A DNA stretch of 64,000 bases from Zeus faber (Eukaryota > Chordata > Actinopteri > Zeiformes > Zeidae), in assembly GCA_960531495.1 (NCBI GenBank), contig OY482853.1, forward strand, positions 24,333,322 to 24,397,321, in the 5' to 3' direction. Positions 22,301 to 34,100 of this stretch are shown here, one piece after another (positions within the stretch are counted from its first letter, which is position 1; every line of letters starts with the position of its first letter). Position numbers and translations under genes: made by a program. The notes under the pieces are model-generated. The model saw nothing but the letters and a program-made list of their open reading frames with translations. It was not told the DNA's origin and ran no database searches.

Positions 22301-25167
22301 GGCGGAGCGGTGAGCGGATGACTCTCTGTGTTCAGTGTGATGACGTTTAACGTCCCCGCCAACCTCCATAGTCTCATTTAGACACTTGTCAGCAGCCGCC
22401 TTGATTAAGAAACTTAAAAGCTTCAACATTCACGAGCAGAGTATTTACTGACATAGTTTGTCGTAGGACAAAAGAAAACGTGAAAACCTCCTAAGCTTGT
22501 GTCAAACGCAGACCTTATTTCAGGCGTCGAACCATAAACCCATTCAAAAAAAACAAAAAAAAGAAACACCATTGACTTTGGGACGAGGCCGGAAGCGCAG
22601 AAATGCAAACTCATTTCCGTTTTTTTAGGACTCATTCCTGCAGCACTCTATTTGGAACATAGCATCGCGGTAGGTTCGTGTGTAGATAGACCTGAGCGAC
22701 TTCATGACCCTGGAAGTTAATGTTCTGTTTGCGTCTCGTGTCTCGCTCCAGGGATCGACCTGATTACAGCCTGCGACATCCGCCTCTGCACCCAGGACGC
22801 CTGGTTCCAGGTCAAGGTGAGTCAGGCTTCAATACATTCCTGCTGTGGTGGTGGTTGAGTGACCGGGAGCAGCTGCGGTCATCCAACCAGGATTATGAGG
22901 CGGTTATACCACATTCACATAATCTCTGTGATGTTTGGTTTAAACTGATTAATGGCATCTCATTAATTGATATAAAATTCTTATCTTAAAAATCGGACTG
23001 ACTTTAAACAGACCTGACTTACCAGGTTGTGTGTCCCATCCAGTGAATTTAGCTTTGGACACCGATTGTATTTGTCATTTTGAGCTGATGACACGTTCTT
23101 GACCATCTATATTTTCGGACTGAGTTTTTTTTCGTGAGCTTATCTGTAGAGAAACGCACCAACCCTCACCGTGACACACTCCTTGTATTTAAATGTAACT
23201 GGATTCTGTTTGTAACGACCAGGAAGTGGATATTGGTCTCGCAGCAGACGTTGGAACTCTGCAGAGACTTCCTAAAGTCATCGGCAGCCGCAGGTGAGAG
23301 AGCGCTGGGAGCTACTGAGGATTTCATGGCATTATAGCTTTTCACACGTCGCTCTGACTGTTTTGGTTAAAAAGTCAGAGGAATGAGACCAACATTACAG
23401 CTTCAGAAGAATGGGCTTCGGAAAGATATTGTTCCACAAACTTGTGTTGTGATAAATTTCCAAAACGGTCAAGACGCAACAGCTGTGGTCGGATTTCCTG
23501 ATGTTCCTAAAATCAGAACAAATTACCTTTTTTAATTGGAGGGAAAAAAAGGTCTTTGCACAGTCACCATCAGGAGTCGTTGATGTGGTGGTTTGATTCT
23601 TCTTCCAGTCTGGTCAACGATCTGGCGCTGACAGCGAGGAAGATGTACGCAGATGAGGCAAAGAGCAGCGGACTGGTCAGGTCGGTGTCGAACCCGTCAC
23701 TGCTTGTGTATTGTGCTCAAATATTTTGTTAGAGTTGTACCTGTTTTTAGTACTTCTTGCCTTTGTGTAGAACGCGCTCAGTGTCTACACTGGACATTTT
23801 CTTGTCTGTTATGACTGCACAGCAAGAGAAGCTCAATATTTATTATCAACATCCGACATTGGCATAGAGCGTGCCGTCTAAAGGAACTTTGATTTACTGT
23901 CTTTATTAAAGGTCCCATATTATGCTCCTTTTCAACAAAATACACTGACATACATACAGTGTGTACATTATTAGACACTCCTGTACAATCCTGTGTAATC
24001 AAATACATCAGCTCTGCCATGAATTCTACTTTTATGAAGTTGATAATGTTCAGTTTTTGTTGACAGTGGGAATTTTGTCAATTCAATGACATGTTTATAA
24101 CTGAGGTCATAGTTAAAGGTGTTGTACTGAACTACATCATGTTGAGTGGTGTATGTTAGTTTGTCCTCCCTATTGACACACATGAGGGGGACAGGATATT
24201 AGAAACGCCTCTGCATAGAATGCAGCTCAGTACGACACCACCAACTACGACCTCCGTGCTGAAACATCTACAATTAACACCGCTTCAATGACCGCGTTAA
24301 AAAAATTAAAACCAGACATTATAGGAAAATCCATGATGCTGGTGGCATTGGACTGTACAGTTGTACCTAATAAAGTGCAGACTGAGTGTAGGTCTGAAGT
24401 CTCCAACACGTCTGACATTTTTTGCCGAAAATACCACTGATTATGCATTCTAGCACGCCTCTATACCCAGTTTGTAGACAGGCTAATCTAAATGGTTTGT
24501 TATTAAACATTTTTCTGACACAGGAAGCTCACACAAAAAAACGGGGTTGTCTCATTTCAGTTTTAGTCAAGTGAAGGGTTTTTTTTTTGTTTTTAATGGG
24601 ACTTGTTTTAAGGCTGGACATACAAAATAAACCGGGAAGAATAAATAAGAGGCTTGCTTATACTTTACAAATATGGCTTCATCAGAGAGTCATCTTTATT
24701 CTGATGAAACCCGCGTCTCCTCCCCCATCCGCAGCCGTGTGTTTGCCGACAAGGAGGCCATGATGGCTGCAGCTCTGGATCTGGCCGGGGAAATCGCTGG
24801 ACGCAGCCCTGTGGCCGTGCAGGGAACCAAGGTCAACCTCCTCTACTCCAGAGACCACAGTGTGGCAGAAGGACTGGATTATATAGTAAGTGTCGTTCTG
24901 TAGTACGATACACTTTTGGGCATGAAGTGAATCAGGATGGAGGGAAAAGGAGGAAACAAGTTTTCACCGATCTGTGAAGTTACTGGCCAGGTTGTTATGT
25001 AACCGTCAATATTCAGTGCATGTTAGAGATGATTCTGGTTCAATGTTTACCCCTCCCACCAGGCAACCTGGAACATGAGCATGCTCAAGAGCAAGGACGT
25101 GCTGGAGTCTGCCCAGGCTGCCATGGAGAAGAAGAGTCCCAAGACGGTTCCCTTCTCCAAGCTCTGA
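19344..25167 (+). CDS. ech1: Delta(3,5)-delta(2,4)-dienoyl-CoA isomerase, peroxisomal
   Basis: Crotonase-fold enzyme that shifts 3,5-dienoyl-CoA to 2,4-dienoyl-CoA during beta-oxidation of unsaturated fatty acids. Exons: 19344-19380, 20239-20404, 21261-21349, 21453-21577, 21734-21782, 22752-22816, 23223-23293, 23609-23680, 24735-24885, 25063-25167, giving 309 residues (human 328). It carries LNRPEKRNAMNRAFW, the oxyanion-hole region SGAGKIFTSGIDLMDMASD and VHGACVGGGIDLITACDIR. The three acidic residues equivalent to rat D176, E196 and D204 are present (GGIDLI, VKEVDI, LAADVG). It ends FSKL, a peroxisomal PTS1 signal. The start ATG sits in a good context (GCCATGT). It lies tandem with hnrnpl and convergent with cep295. 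Confidence 0.97.
23905..24565. mobile_element. Non-autonomous repeat, split by a younger insertion (copy A)
   Basis: Left part AAAGGTCCCATATTATGCTC (from 23909) and right part GAAAATACCACTGATTATGC (from 24427) are matched in order by the repeat at 43970-44365. Here they are separated by a 432-bp element. It lies in the ech1 intron 23681-24734. Outer limits are approximate and the family name is not recognised. Confidence 0.6.
23957..24388. mobile_element. TA-flanked non-autonomous DNA transposon
   Basis: The 432-bp element starts CAGTGTGTACATTATTAGAC. It ends GTACCTAATAAAGTGCAG then ACTGAGTG, the inverted counterpart. A TA lies on each side (23955-23956 and 24389-24390). Similar repeats with ends like CACTTTATTAGGTACA are common in fish. 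There is no coding capacity. It sits inside copy A of the repeat above, so it is younger. Confidence 0.7.
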
Positions 25168-25502
25168 CACGTTCAAGGAGTCTCTTCTTTAAATGTTAAC
25201 ACTTTCTAATTTGAGCGCAACACTTACAGTGCTAATCAGTCATCGTTCATTTTTCTGTTTTGACTCTAAATGTTACGATCAAAGAGTGAGCTTCCAGTAC
25301 AAATTGCCTGGAATGAAGAGTGCTGAGTAGGAAAAACTCTTCCTTTTACCTCATTTAAATCCCATGACGTGATCTGCAGTAAGAGTGGTTTGAACCTTTT
25401 CTTGAAAAGCATTACTCAAAAGCATTTCTTTCTTTGGATTTAGACAAAATATGCTTTATTACAAACAGTTTTAAGTTAAGAAACGTGCAAAAAAACAACT
25501 CT
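25168..25502. other. Convergent 3' ends of ech1 and cep295
   Basis: Only 335 bp separate the two stop codons. On the minus strand AATAAA (25460-25455) lies 43 bases after the cep295 stop. No canonical AATAAA is seen for ech1 on the plus strand here, so its transcript may use a variant signal or run into cep295. Confidence 0.6.
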
Positions 25503-28500
25503 TCATCGAGAGGTCCGCTTGCCTCTGAGCTTCTGCAAGGTTTTCTGCGAAGAGAAGGTTTTTTTTCACTTTCCTAATCAAGTGCCAGAATGAGTTAAAT
25601 CCAGAAATAAGTTAGTATTACATGGAAAAAAAAACAACATAAGTGCATTTACCTTGTGGAACTCTCTGGCCTTCAGTCTGTTTTGGGCGGATGCCTCCTG
25701 CCTGCTCTTCACTTCCTTCTGGTGCTTCACCTCCTCCAGACGGCCGTACAACCTGCACAAACAAGTGGACCACTCCTGTACACTGCATTTACCTTTCATA
25801 AACTTATCAGCAGTAGACTATTTTAAGAAAGGTTTCTCACCATGTGGTCAATTTTCCATAAACCAAAAATAAATGATCAATGTGGAAGGTGTGGACTGCT
25901 CCATCGTACCTTTGTGTTCTCTGGTGCATCTCTGAAACATTCAGCTTCCTCTGCTCCACGGAGCAGGTCCTGACCTCGCCCGACTTCTTCACTCCATCGC
26001 TCACTGAGGAGAGAGACTCCAGTCAATATTGTCAGAGCTGTGGCTACAAAAACTCTTTCAATTAAAAAGGCATAAAATTATGGTGCACAAGGGCAAACTT
26101 GTAACTGCTATTAATTATCTAGTACAGATTGTGCTCTTAATGTTATACCGTAAAGCATAGCTGCACGACTGGGGTTTCTTCTTTTGTAGATATTTCTATA
26201 GTAGTATTAAGTTCCGCTACCTGGAGCGGGAGGTGTGTTCTTGTCCTGGACTCCTGCCTTGCTGCTGCGTTTGGGATGTTGCGTCTTGGCTTTGGGCTGG
26301 GCGTGGCTCTCGGGCGGTACCCGTCTGGCCCTGATCTCTGCCACCCGGTGAGCAGATCTCTGGTGCAGGAGCCTGCGTCTCGTCTGGAAGGCCTCCTGGA
26401 GGCCTCCACCGGGGCTCCACTCAAACTCCATCAGCGTCACTGGACACGGGGGTGGGGGGTCACCCTGTGGCTCAGGCTTCTCTTCCATAGAAGTAGGATT
26501 GTCCTCAGGTAACTGTTCCAATTCCTAGAAGAGAAAAAACAGCCATCAAATTGTAGAAGATTCCAATAAAGTAGAAAATTCTGGTTTGTTGCATTAAAAG
26601 GGACAGTTACCTCTTCTGGTTTTCCTTCTTGGTATTCGGTGTCAGTTGCATCCTGGTCCAGCAGCGTGCTGTCTGTCAGGCTCACCAAGGTGATCTCAGA
26701 CTGCTCCAGGATCCCTTTCTCATCAGCGTGCGCCTGGATGCCGAGGAGATGCCGCAATAAGAACAACTCAGCCAATGGGGGGCACGGACGCACATACACA
26801 CGCGCAATAAACAGAATTGGATGAGTTTCCTGCGTTGGGCTGAAGCAAATTCCTCCTCCTAATTGTTTACATTCCAATGTCAGACACAGACAGACATTAT
26901 TTCGCCTCAAGTTGTGGAACACCATCCCCAAAAAATCAACTGAAAACATCCATGTTTACTTTTGGCCTTTAACGAGCAAGACTTTTTCCGCCACAAACGT
27001 ACTATTCATTCACTTTAAATCATTAATTACTGTAAATGACTGAATCCCAAATGTCTGTAAAGCACTTTGAGCTGCAAATCTTGTATGAAAGGTTTCATTA
27101 TTACTACAAGCTTATACTATGATAGCGACAGGCCGACATTCAAACAGAAATAAACCGCTCTCACCATGACGTGGTCCCAGGGGGCAGCACTGAGCCACTG
27201 GTTGGCACATGGCTGAACGTTTGCGTCTTTGTTTTGAGACCAAACGCTCTTTTCTTCTTGATCGCCCGCCTCAGCTGGCAGCGAGCCCAACACGGACGCC
27301 TCACGGAGCGACAACCTGGAAAGGCTGACACACGCCAGCTCCGCCTCCTGGGGGGTGGGCGACACCACTAGGACAGAGCGCCGGGGGGGGCTCTGGAAGA
27401 CGGTGACCTGGCAGAGAAAGTCCTGAAGGGCGGCGGCGGCACCTGGGCAGCGGGAGGCCTCCTCGGCTCTGAGGCGCTCGGGGGAAGCGTTGCTTTCCTC
27501 TGGGAACTCAGAGGAGGCGGCGTCTTCATCACTCCCGGTGGAGCCGGGCACTTCCTGTTCAGGCGGGTGGAAGGTCATGGAAGTGTCGACCGTCTCGTTG
27601 TGCGTCACCTCAACTTGGAGCGGGTAGAAAGAGTCCTGGGCTGTGAATACTAGAAGCAGAGTAAACACCATATCAAAACAATGAATGTCTACATCTTAAA
27701 CAACATTCTCCTGCATTCAGAGATAAAATTTGATTGAATAAAATTGTCGAGTATTCAATGGTTGATAACAACCATGGGGTGATTCCACAGCTGCCAGTGT
27801 TGCCATTGCAGGTTCTGTACAAAGTGATTTAAAAAAATGTAAAAAATAAAAATCCTGTGTAAAATTAACTATACAGTGCAACTAAAACTCCCTCCGCTAC
27901 AAGCCTGTTTCTACTCCATTTACCTCCACTGCTTTCTGTGTCTTGATGTACTGGACCAGTGGTGCTTTGCATCGTCTCCTCCTCTGGATTCAGACCAGGG
28001 TCAGGGGTCGAATCTGAGGCCTTAGGCTCCTGGGCTGAACCACCAAGACCCACACTGTCACATGCACCTGCACAGACAACACCACTGTTATACATGTCAA
28101 GACGACAGATTTGATTATCGAAAGAGGGAAAACGCTCCTCTTTGGATCCAAATCTGATTGTGAAATTAAATAATTTCCAACAATATTTAGTTTCATGCTC
28201 GAAGCGAAGGGAAATTCTTTCCTTCCTTCCCTGCTGGACATTTATGTAACAACCTAAAATCGGTGCTTTTGCTAACTCTCTGGGTTGATTTCATCGCTCA
28301 TTTTATCACAGTAATACAGATTGAGCCCTTCGTGTACCCGAGCTCACGCTCCTGTGGAAGCCCGACTCGTCCAGCTCCCCGGTCAGCGGCCTCATCTGCT
28401 CCTCGTGTCCTTCAGTCAACCACTCAGACGACTGCTCCGCGTCCCCCTGACGCAGGAGCCGCCCGGCACACAAGCCCCGTGCACCCGTCTGATGAGAGGG

Positions 28501-31061
28501 GCGACCGATTGTGCAGCTCAATGTGGGACCCGGAGGCGGGTCGATAGCGGAGGACTCCATCGACGGCTGACCCACCAGCAGCCCTGCGGTGAGGTCGCTC
28601 TGGTCGGCGGCTAAACAGGAGGACAGCTCCGCCGCCTGAGCAATCAGAGGTGTGAAGGAAGAGTCTTGGTCCTGGACCAGGGAGACCGGCTCTGAGAAGC
28701 GCTCGAGGAACTGGTTGACTGTGTTGTCCCATTCCTGAAAAGAGGCCGAAGGGAACGTTTCACTCGTTTGAGGGCTTGAAAATGTTTAACCTCGAGTACA
28801 ATAACAGCGATACCGGCCACAACACAAGTACATGTTGGTTTTCTGTGGATCTGTATGAAGCAGCACCTCTCCTCGGGTGGAGTTAATTCATAGGACTTTG
28901 CAGGGCAGGCATGCAGGCTGGATTAGGTTGATATGATGGGGTAGCTGAGATTGGGGTTTCACGATTAAACCAATTTGTGGTTTTAACCTGGGCCCCGTGT
29001 AGAAGTAGCACTGTGGTGGGCTCCCACCTGGCTGCGCTCCTGTGGCGTCGATTCGCTGTCGGAGATGACGCTCCGGGACCCCGCTGCCCTCCCCTGGACG
29101 CTGGCCGGGCTCTGCTGGACGGAAGAACCTTCTCCGTCTGCACAAGAAGCTGCAGGAAAATTAAAATGGAGAATAAAGCACCGCTGTAGAGGGGTGAATA
29201 TGGTCCGATCATTTCCCGAATTTTCACGGGGGATAAATTAAGCGTTATTTTATTTTTGTTCGTTGTTGTCAACAAGGAGGTCTGAGTTTGACTTAAGGAT
29301 GGATTTAGGAAATCTCCTTCAGATTGGGGCGACGGACAAAATTATCACTCATGAACATTACTCTTTAAATAAATGCTTAGTGCGAGAACATCCGGGTCAG
29401 ATCTTGTGTCTTGTCGCGTAAACTCTACCCATGGACTTTGCTGTGGAGCTGAGGGAGATGTTGAGCTCCCTGGTGTACTTGTCAATGATGCGCTGGATTT
29501 TGCTGTCGCTGAACAGGGAGTCCATGGAGAGTGCGGAGGGCGAGCGCTCCACGCTGCAGGAGCTCTGAGCCGACGGAGGGGAGGCCGCCGGCGAGACCGA
29601 GCCTTCCACACAGAGCCTGGCGGGGGGCGGGGTGGCTTCTACAGGAGGAGAAGCAAAGACAGGGGAGCATGGAGAAGACTTGGTCCGGCAAAGTGCTTTA
29701 AGAATGACGGGCAACATAAAGACAAAAGCTGCAATTCACACAAAGTTTTTAACTAAACAAAAAAAAACCATTTATTTTTTCTGTTTTTTTCTTTGTATAC
29801 AGACATGTGTTGGACAGAACTGCCCCACAGGAAGACATCCTCCCCACACCCAAATAAAAAAGGGTAAAGTCCCTTACCTGTCTGGGCCCAGTTTTGCTCT
29901 GGGTCTGTGGTGACGTAGCTTCCGGTGGAGATGGGGGTGGAGGAGAGGCAGTCAGAGTCAGCTCGTCTATGAGCAGACTGACAGAACATGAAATCACAGG
30001 ATTTAGGCCAATGCAGTACACCAATCAACAGTGAACCTCACTGTTCAAGTACGTGAGGCTTGTTTTTCATTATTGTCTGTATTTTCTGCATTTTATACAG
30101 CAATACAATAAAACTTTATTGGTCAGTAGGGCACTGAATGTCATTTTGCGTCCCTGGGAAAAGCCCCTCAAAACATTTAGGACGTACAGGTAAACAATCA
30201 CTGGCACCTGGCATGACAGCACAACGATACACAAGCAACACATGACCGATTAGACAAGCACAGGTGTTGACAGGATAAACACAAGTACAGACACATGACA
30301 CGGCACAGCACACAGATACACAAAAAAACAGCACAAATGACAGGTAAGACAATTTACAAAGACATAAGAAGACTAATACCCATGAAATCATAAAAAGCTC
30401 TGGGATCATTTGTTTGGTTAGTAGTAAAATGGACTGATGTACAAAGGAGTTTTTAAGCCTATTTCGATTGAAGGAATGGACTCTGAAGCGCCTATTTGAA
30501 GGCAGGGGCTGATATTGATTGTGCAAAACATGTGTGGAGTCAGAGGAAATCTTTATGGCCAGCCTAACCAAGCTGTTGCTATGGGCCTCTTGAAAGGCTT
30601 GAGCTACAGGAAGTCCAATGATTTTGGAGCAAAGTCTTGCTCTTAAAATGATTTTTAAGAGCAAGACTCTTATAAAGTATTACTGATGTTGAAATATGTT
30701 TTGTTAGTTTGTTTTAATACATTTTTCATTGTGTTTCGATGTTTGTCACTTTTCTGTCTTGGAAGCACTTTGTAATAAAGCTTTACTTATCATATGGACA
30801 CAGTGATACCTGAAGTAAATTACAAGTTACATTTTTACAGACAAGCTTTGACACGTTTTAACCCTGTCATGTATGTTTGTTTCCTTTGTTTCAACCTTCT
30901 CTTGTTGATCCTGACCAACATCTACTTAAAAAGTAAAGTTCATGATGCCATTGACACATTCACACACTGAGCTCAGTTCAAGTGTAGAAACCCTCACAAA
31001 GTGTGTTTTACACACTTCAGGAGCAATAAGTTCACATCATCGCTCAGAAAAACACAAAACC

Positions 31062-31147
<86 letters not shown>

Positions 31148-34100
31148 GCTTCTCATGCATAATCATGGGCACATGACACACATCAGTGCGCAGGCCTCAG
31201 ATTTGGCTAGTTTTCATCATTGATCCACAACAAGGTGAACCTCAGAGGGGGGTGGGGGGTGGGGTGGGGGTCTTATATATGAAAATAAATGGAAGAAACG
31301 CTAGTTTGCAACAGACATTATCCATTAGGGATATGCTCTTAATGCAGGTTGTGAAATAGTGCCCTTGAGACCGCACTAAGTAACTAAAGCAGGGCTTAAA
31401 AAAAAAAAAAAAAAAAGTCTAAAATGTTCTTGACCAGCGACAAAGACTTGCACACATTGATTATAACAGTATGTGCTTTGCACCATTTATTTCTCTATGA
31501 TTAAATAACCCACATCCAAAACAAAACCTAGTGTGGAGTGAGTCCCCCCAAGAATAGTTTGTGAATGTAAAACAGCCACACGCCGGAAACCAGGCCCAGT
31601 GCCAGAGAACTTGAAGCCCTGCTAAAGTGCTTACGTTTGCTCACCTCTGTGGGGGATCTGCAGCTGCTGATGGCAGAGTAAGGACTAGCACCTCCTCCAG
31701 AGCCTGGGACCTCAGGTCCTGCGTGCAGATACACAAAATCTTATAAGACTTCTAAATAGGGAAAAATTGTCGACATTAAATCCCCAAATTTTGGCATTGA
31801 TACATTTATTTAAAAAACAATATATATTAAATATATATCCCACACTTGCATACCTGTCTGAGATGGTTCTGGCCTCTTCCCCCTGGATCCTTCTGAGAGC
31901 GAGCTGGTCCCTCCCCCAGAGACCTCCGGGGATCCTGGCTCCTCCAGCTGGAACCTGGTCACTGCATGCGGCAGCGTACTAACGTCATCCTCCAGACCTG
32001 AGGAGCAGCCAAAACATCTCACACTAAGCAGAGACACATGGCTTTCCACAGGAGGCAGAGCATTTGAGTTTTCACAAAATAAAAACATTAAAGGAAAATA
32101 AACAGTCTAGTATACCTAAATAACTTTGAGTTTAAAGAGGATTAGAACACCACATTATGTCATAACCACACATTTTATAGTAAAGATCTTGAATAAGTTA
32201 AGTTTTGTAACAACCTATTACATAACATTTTCACAAGCGGCAACTTCTGTGATATACATGTGTTCTCAATGATAAAAAAACAACATTTTTACAAATTCCC
32301 ACCGACTGTAACAGCGTCCACACCACCTGTCAGCAGGCTGCCGTTGAGTGGTGTCTCCACCTCCAGGATGGCACTGAGCTCATGCTGCCCGGTCACCAGC
32401 TTGACACGGGCGACAGGGGGCTTCGACGCTGGATGGGTGGGGTGGAGGCCAGACCACGGCGCTGGTGGGGCGAGGGGAACACTCGAAGAGGTTGGAGCTT
32501 TAAAAAGGAGGAAAAGATTTTGTTATTCAAAATTCGGATGGAGAATCGTTTTACCCTGATAAATAAGGAATCAGGGGCTGTCATAATCATGACATTTTAG
32601 TTGCAGATCAATTGTACAAACAATTTCAATTGATAATTCCATTCGCTTTTATGTTATGTGCCACAATCATAATATTACAGATCCACCCTTTAACCCAAAG
32701 ACATGTCAACATCAGCTCGAGATTCCCATAAGACTTGGATGGAAACTCCATATTAAAGTTAGGGGTTTTAATTAAAAACAGATCCCAAAATGCATTGGGC
32801 CCCCCTCACTGCTGGTTGATGGTTGCTGGTGTTCTTGTTCCAGGTGAGACAAAGTGCCTCCGTGCGAATCCTCTATGGCTCTCAGCAGCGATGACAGCAG
32901 TCTGAGGCGGACCTGGCCAATGTCCTCAGAAAACGCACCGTCTTCAGTTTCCGGAGCAAGCTATGGAAGGTGCCACAGGAAGAGACAGAAAACAATCTTA
33001 AATAATAATACTTCTCAACAACAAACCAAATCAAGGAAAAGATAAGTTGATCAGCGTGCAGCACTGCAAAACAACACTATTCACATCAAAAGTTCAATTG
33101 GTAACTCACTGTATCGGCATCGATCAGACCCTGCAGTGCCTCCCGCTGCCTCCTCATATGATCCCTCTCCTCCTCCCGTTTCAGTCTCTCCTCCCCTTTC
33201 TGTCGCTGCTCTTCCTCCCACAACCATCTCTTCTCCTGCATGCATCTCTGCTCCTCCTGCTTCAGTCGCTCCTCTTCCTCCCATTTCTGTCTCTCCTCCT
33301 CCTGCTGCTGTCTCCTTCTCTCCTCCTCCCATTTCCATCTCTGCTCCTCCTCCCATTTCCGTCTTTCCTGCTCCTCGTGTTGCCATCTCTCCTGCTCCTC
33401 GTGTTGCCATCTCTCCTGCTCCCCCCTTTTCTGTCTCTCCTTCTCCATAACCTCCCTCTGTTCCAGCATCCATCTTTGAGCCTCCTGCAGCGTCCGCCGC
33501 TGCCTTCCCAAGTCCGTTTCCCTGGAGGCCAGAGATCCCAGCTGGGGGTCTACCTGTAGGAAAGCCTGAGGCTGCACCGAGCCTTGCTCCAGACCCATTG
33601 CTGTACTTGGGCTGACAGTTCGAATGGGATCGGCAGCAGGGGGGACTGGAGCCTGGTCAGCAGCGAAGCTGTGCAGGGGCCCCAAGGGGTGTTTCAGTCT
33701 GTCTGGAAAGTGTTTGGTCACTTTCTCCATTATGCTATGTGTCAGCCAGGCCGTGGTGCCTGTACCCTGGTGCGGGGGGCTTTCTGCAGAGGATTCCTGC
33801 TGCATTGACACAGAGCTGGAGTCTATACCGAAACTGTGTTTTTGATGGCGGAAAGGACCAGAAAGGGGTGGAGGTGTAGCCAAAATGGCTGGTTCCCTTT
33901 TAGAGATGTCCAGTACAGCAGCTTCAGCATGAGCTCTGGGTACATGGGAAGGCACCACAGAGCAGATGGGGGGTTGTAAAGGACGCACGGCATCCTTAGT
34001 GGAGTGCAGAGGAGGAGGAATGTGCGCTGGAGGCACAGCAGGGGGGAGCGTCGTGTGGGCAGTCATGTTATAACGAATTTGAATCGCTCGCTGGTATTCC

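Noticed and set aside
30942-31223. Plus-strand frame with a poly-His/Thr run
   Set aside because: Translation of the (AC)n repeat only.
33047-33559. Leu/Ser/Pro-rich plus-strand frames
   Set aside because: Antisense shadow of the Glu/Gln-rich coiled coil of cep295 exon 13.
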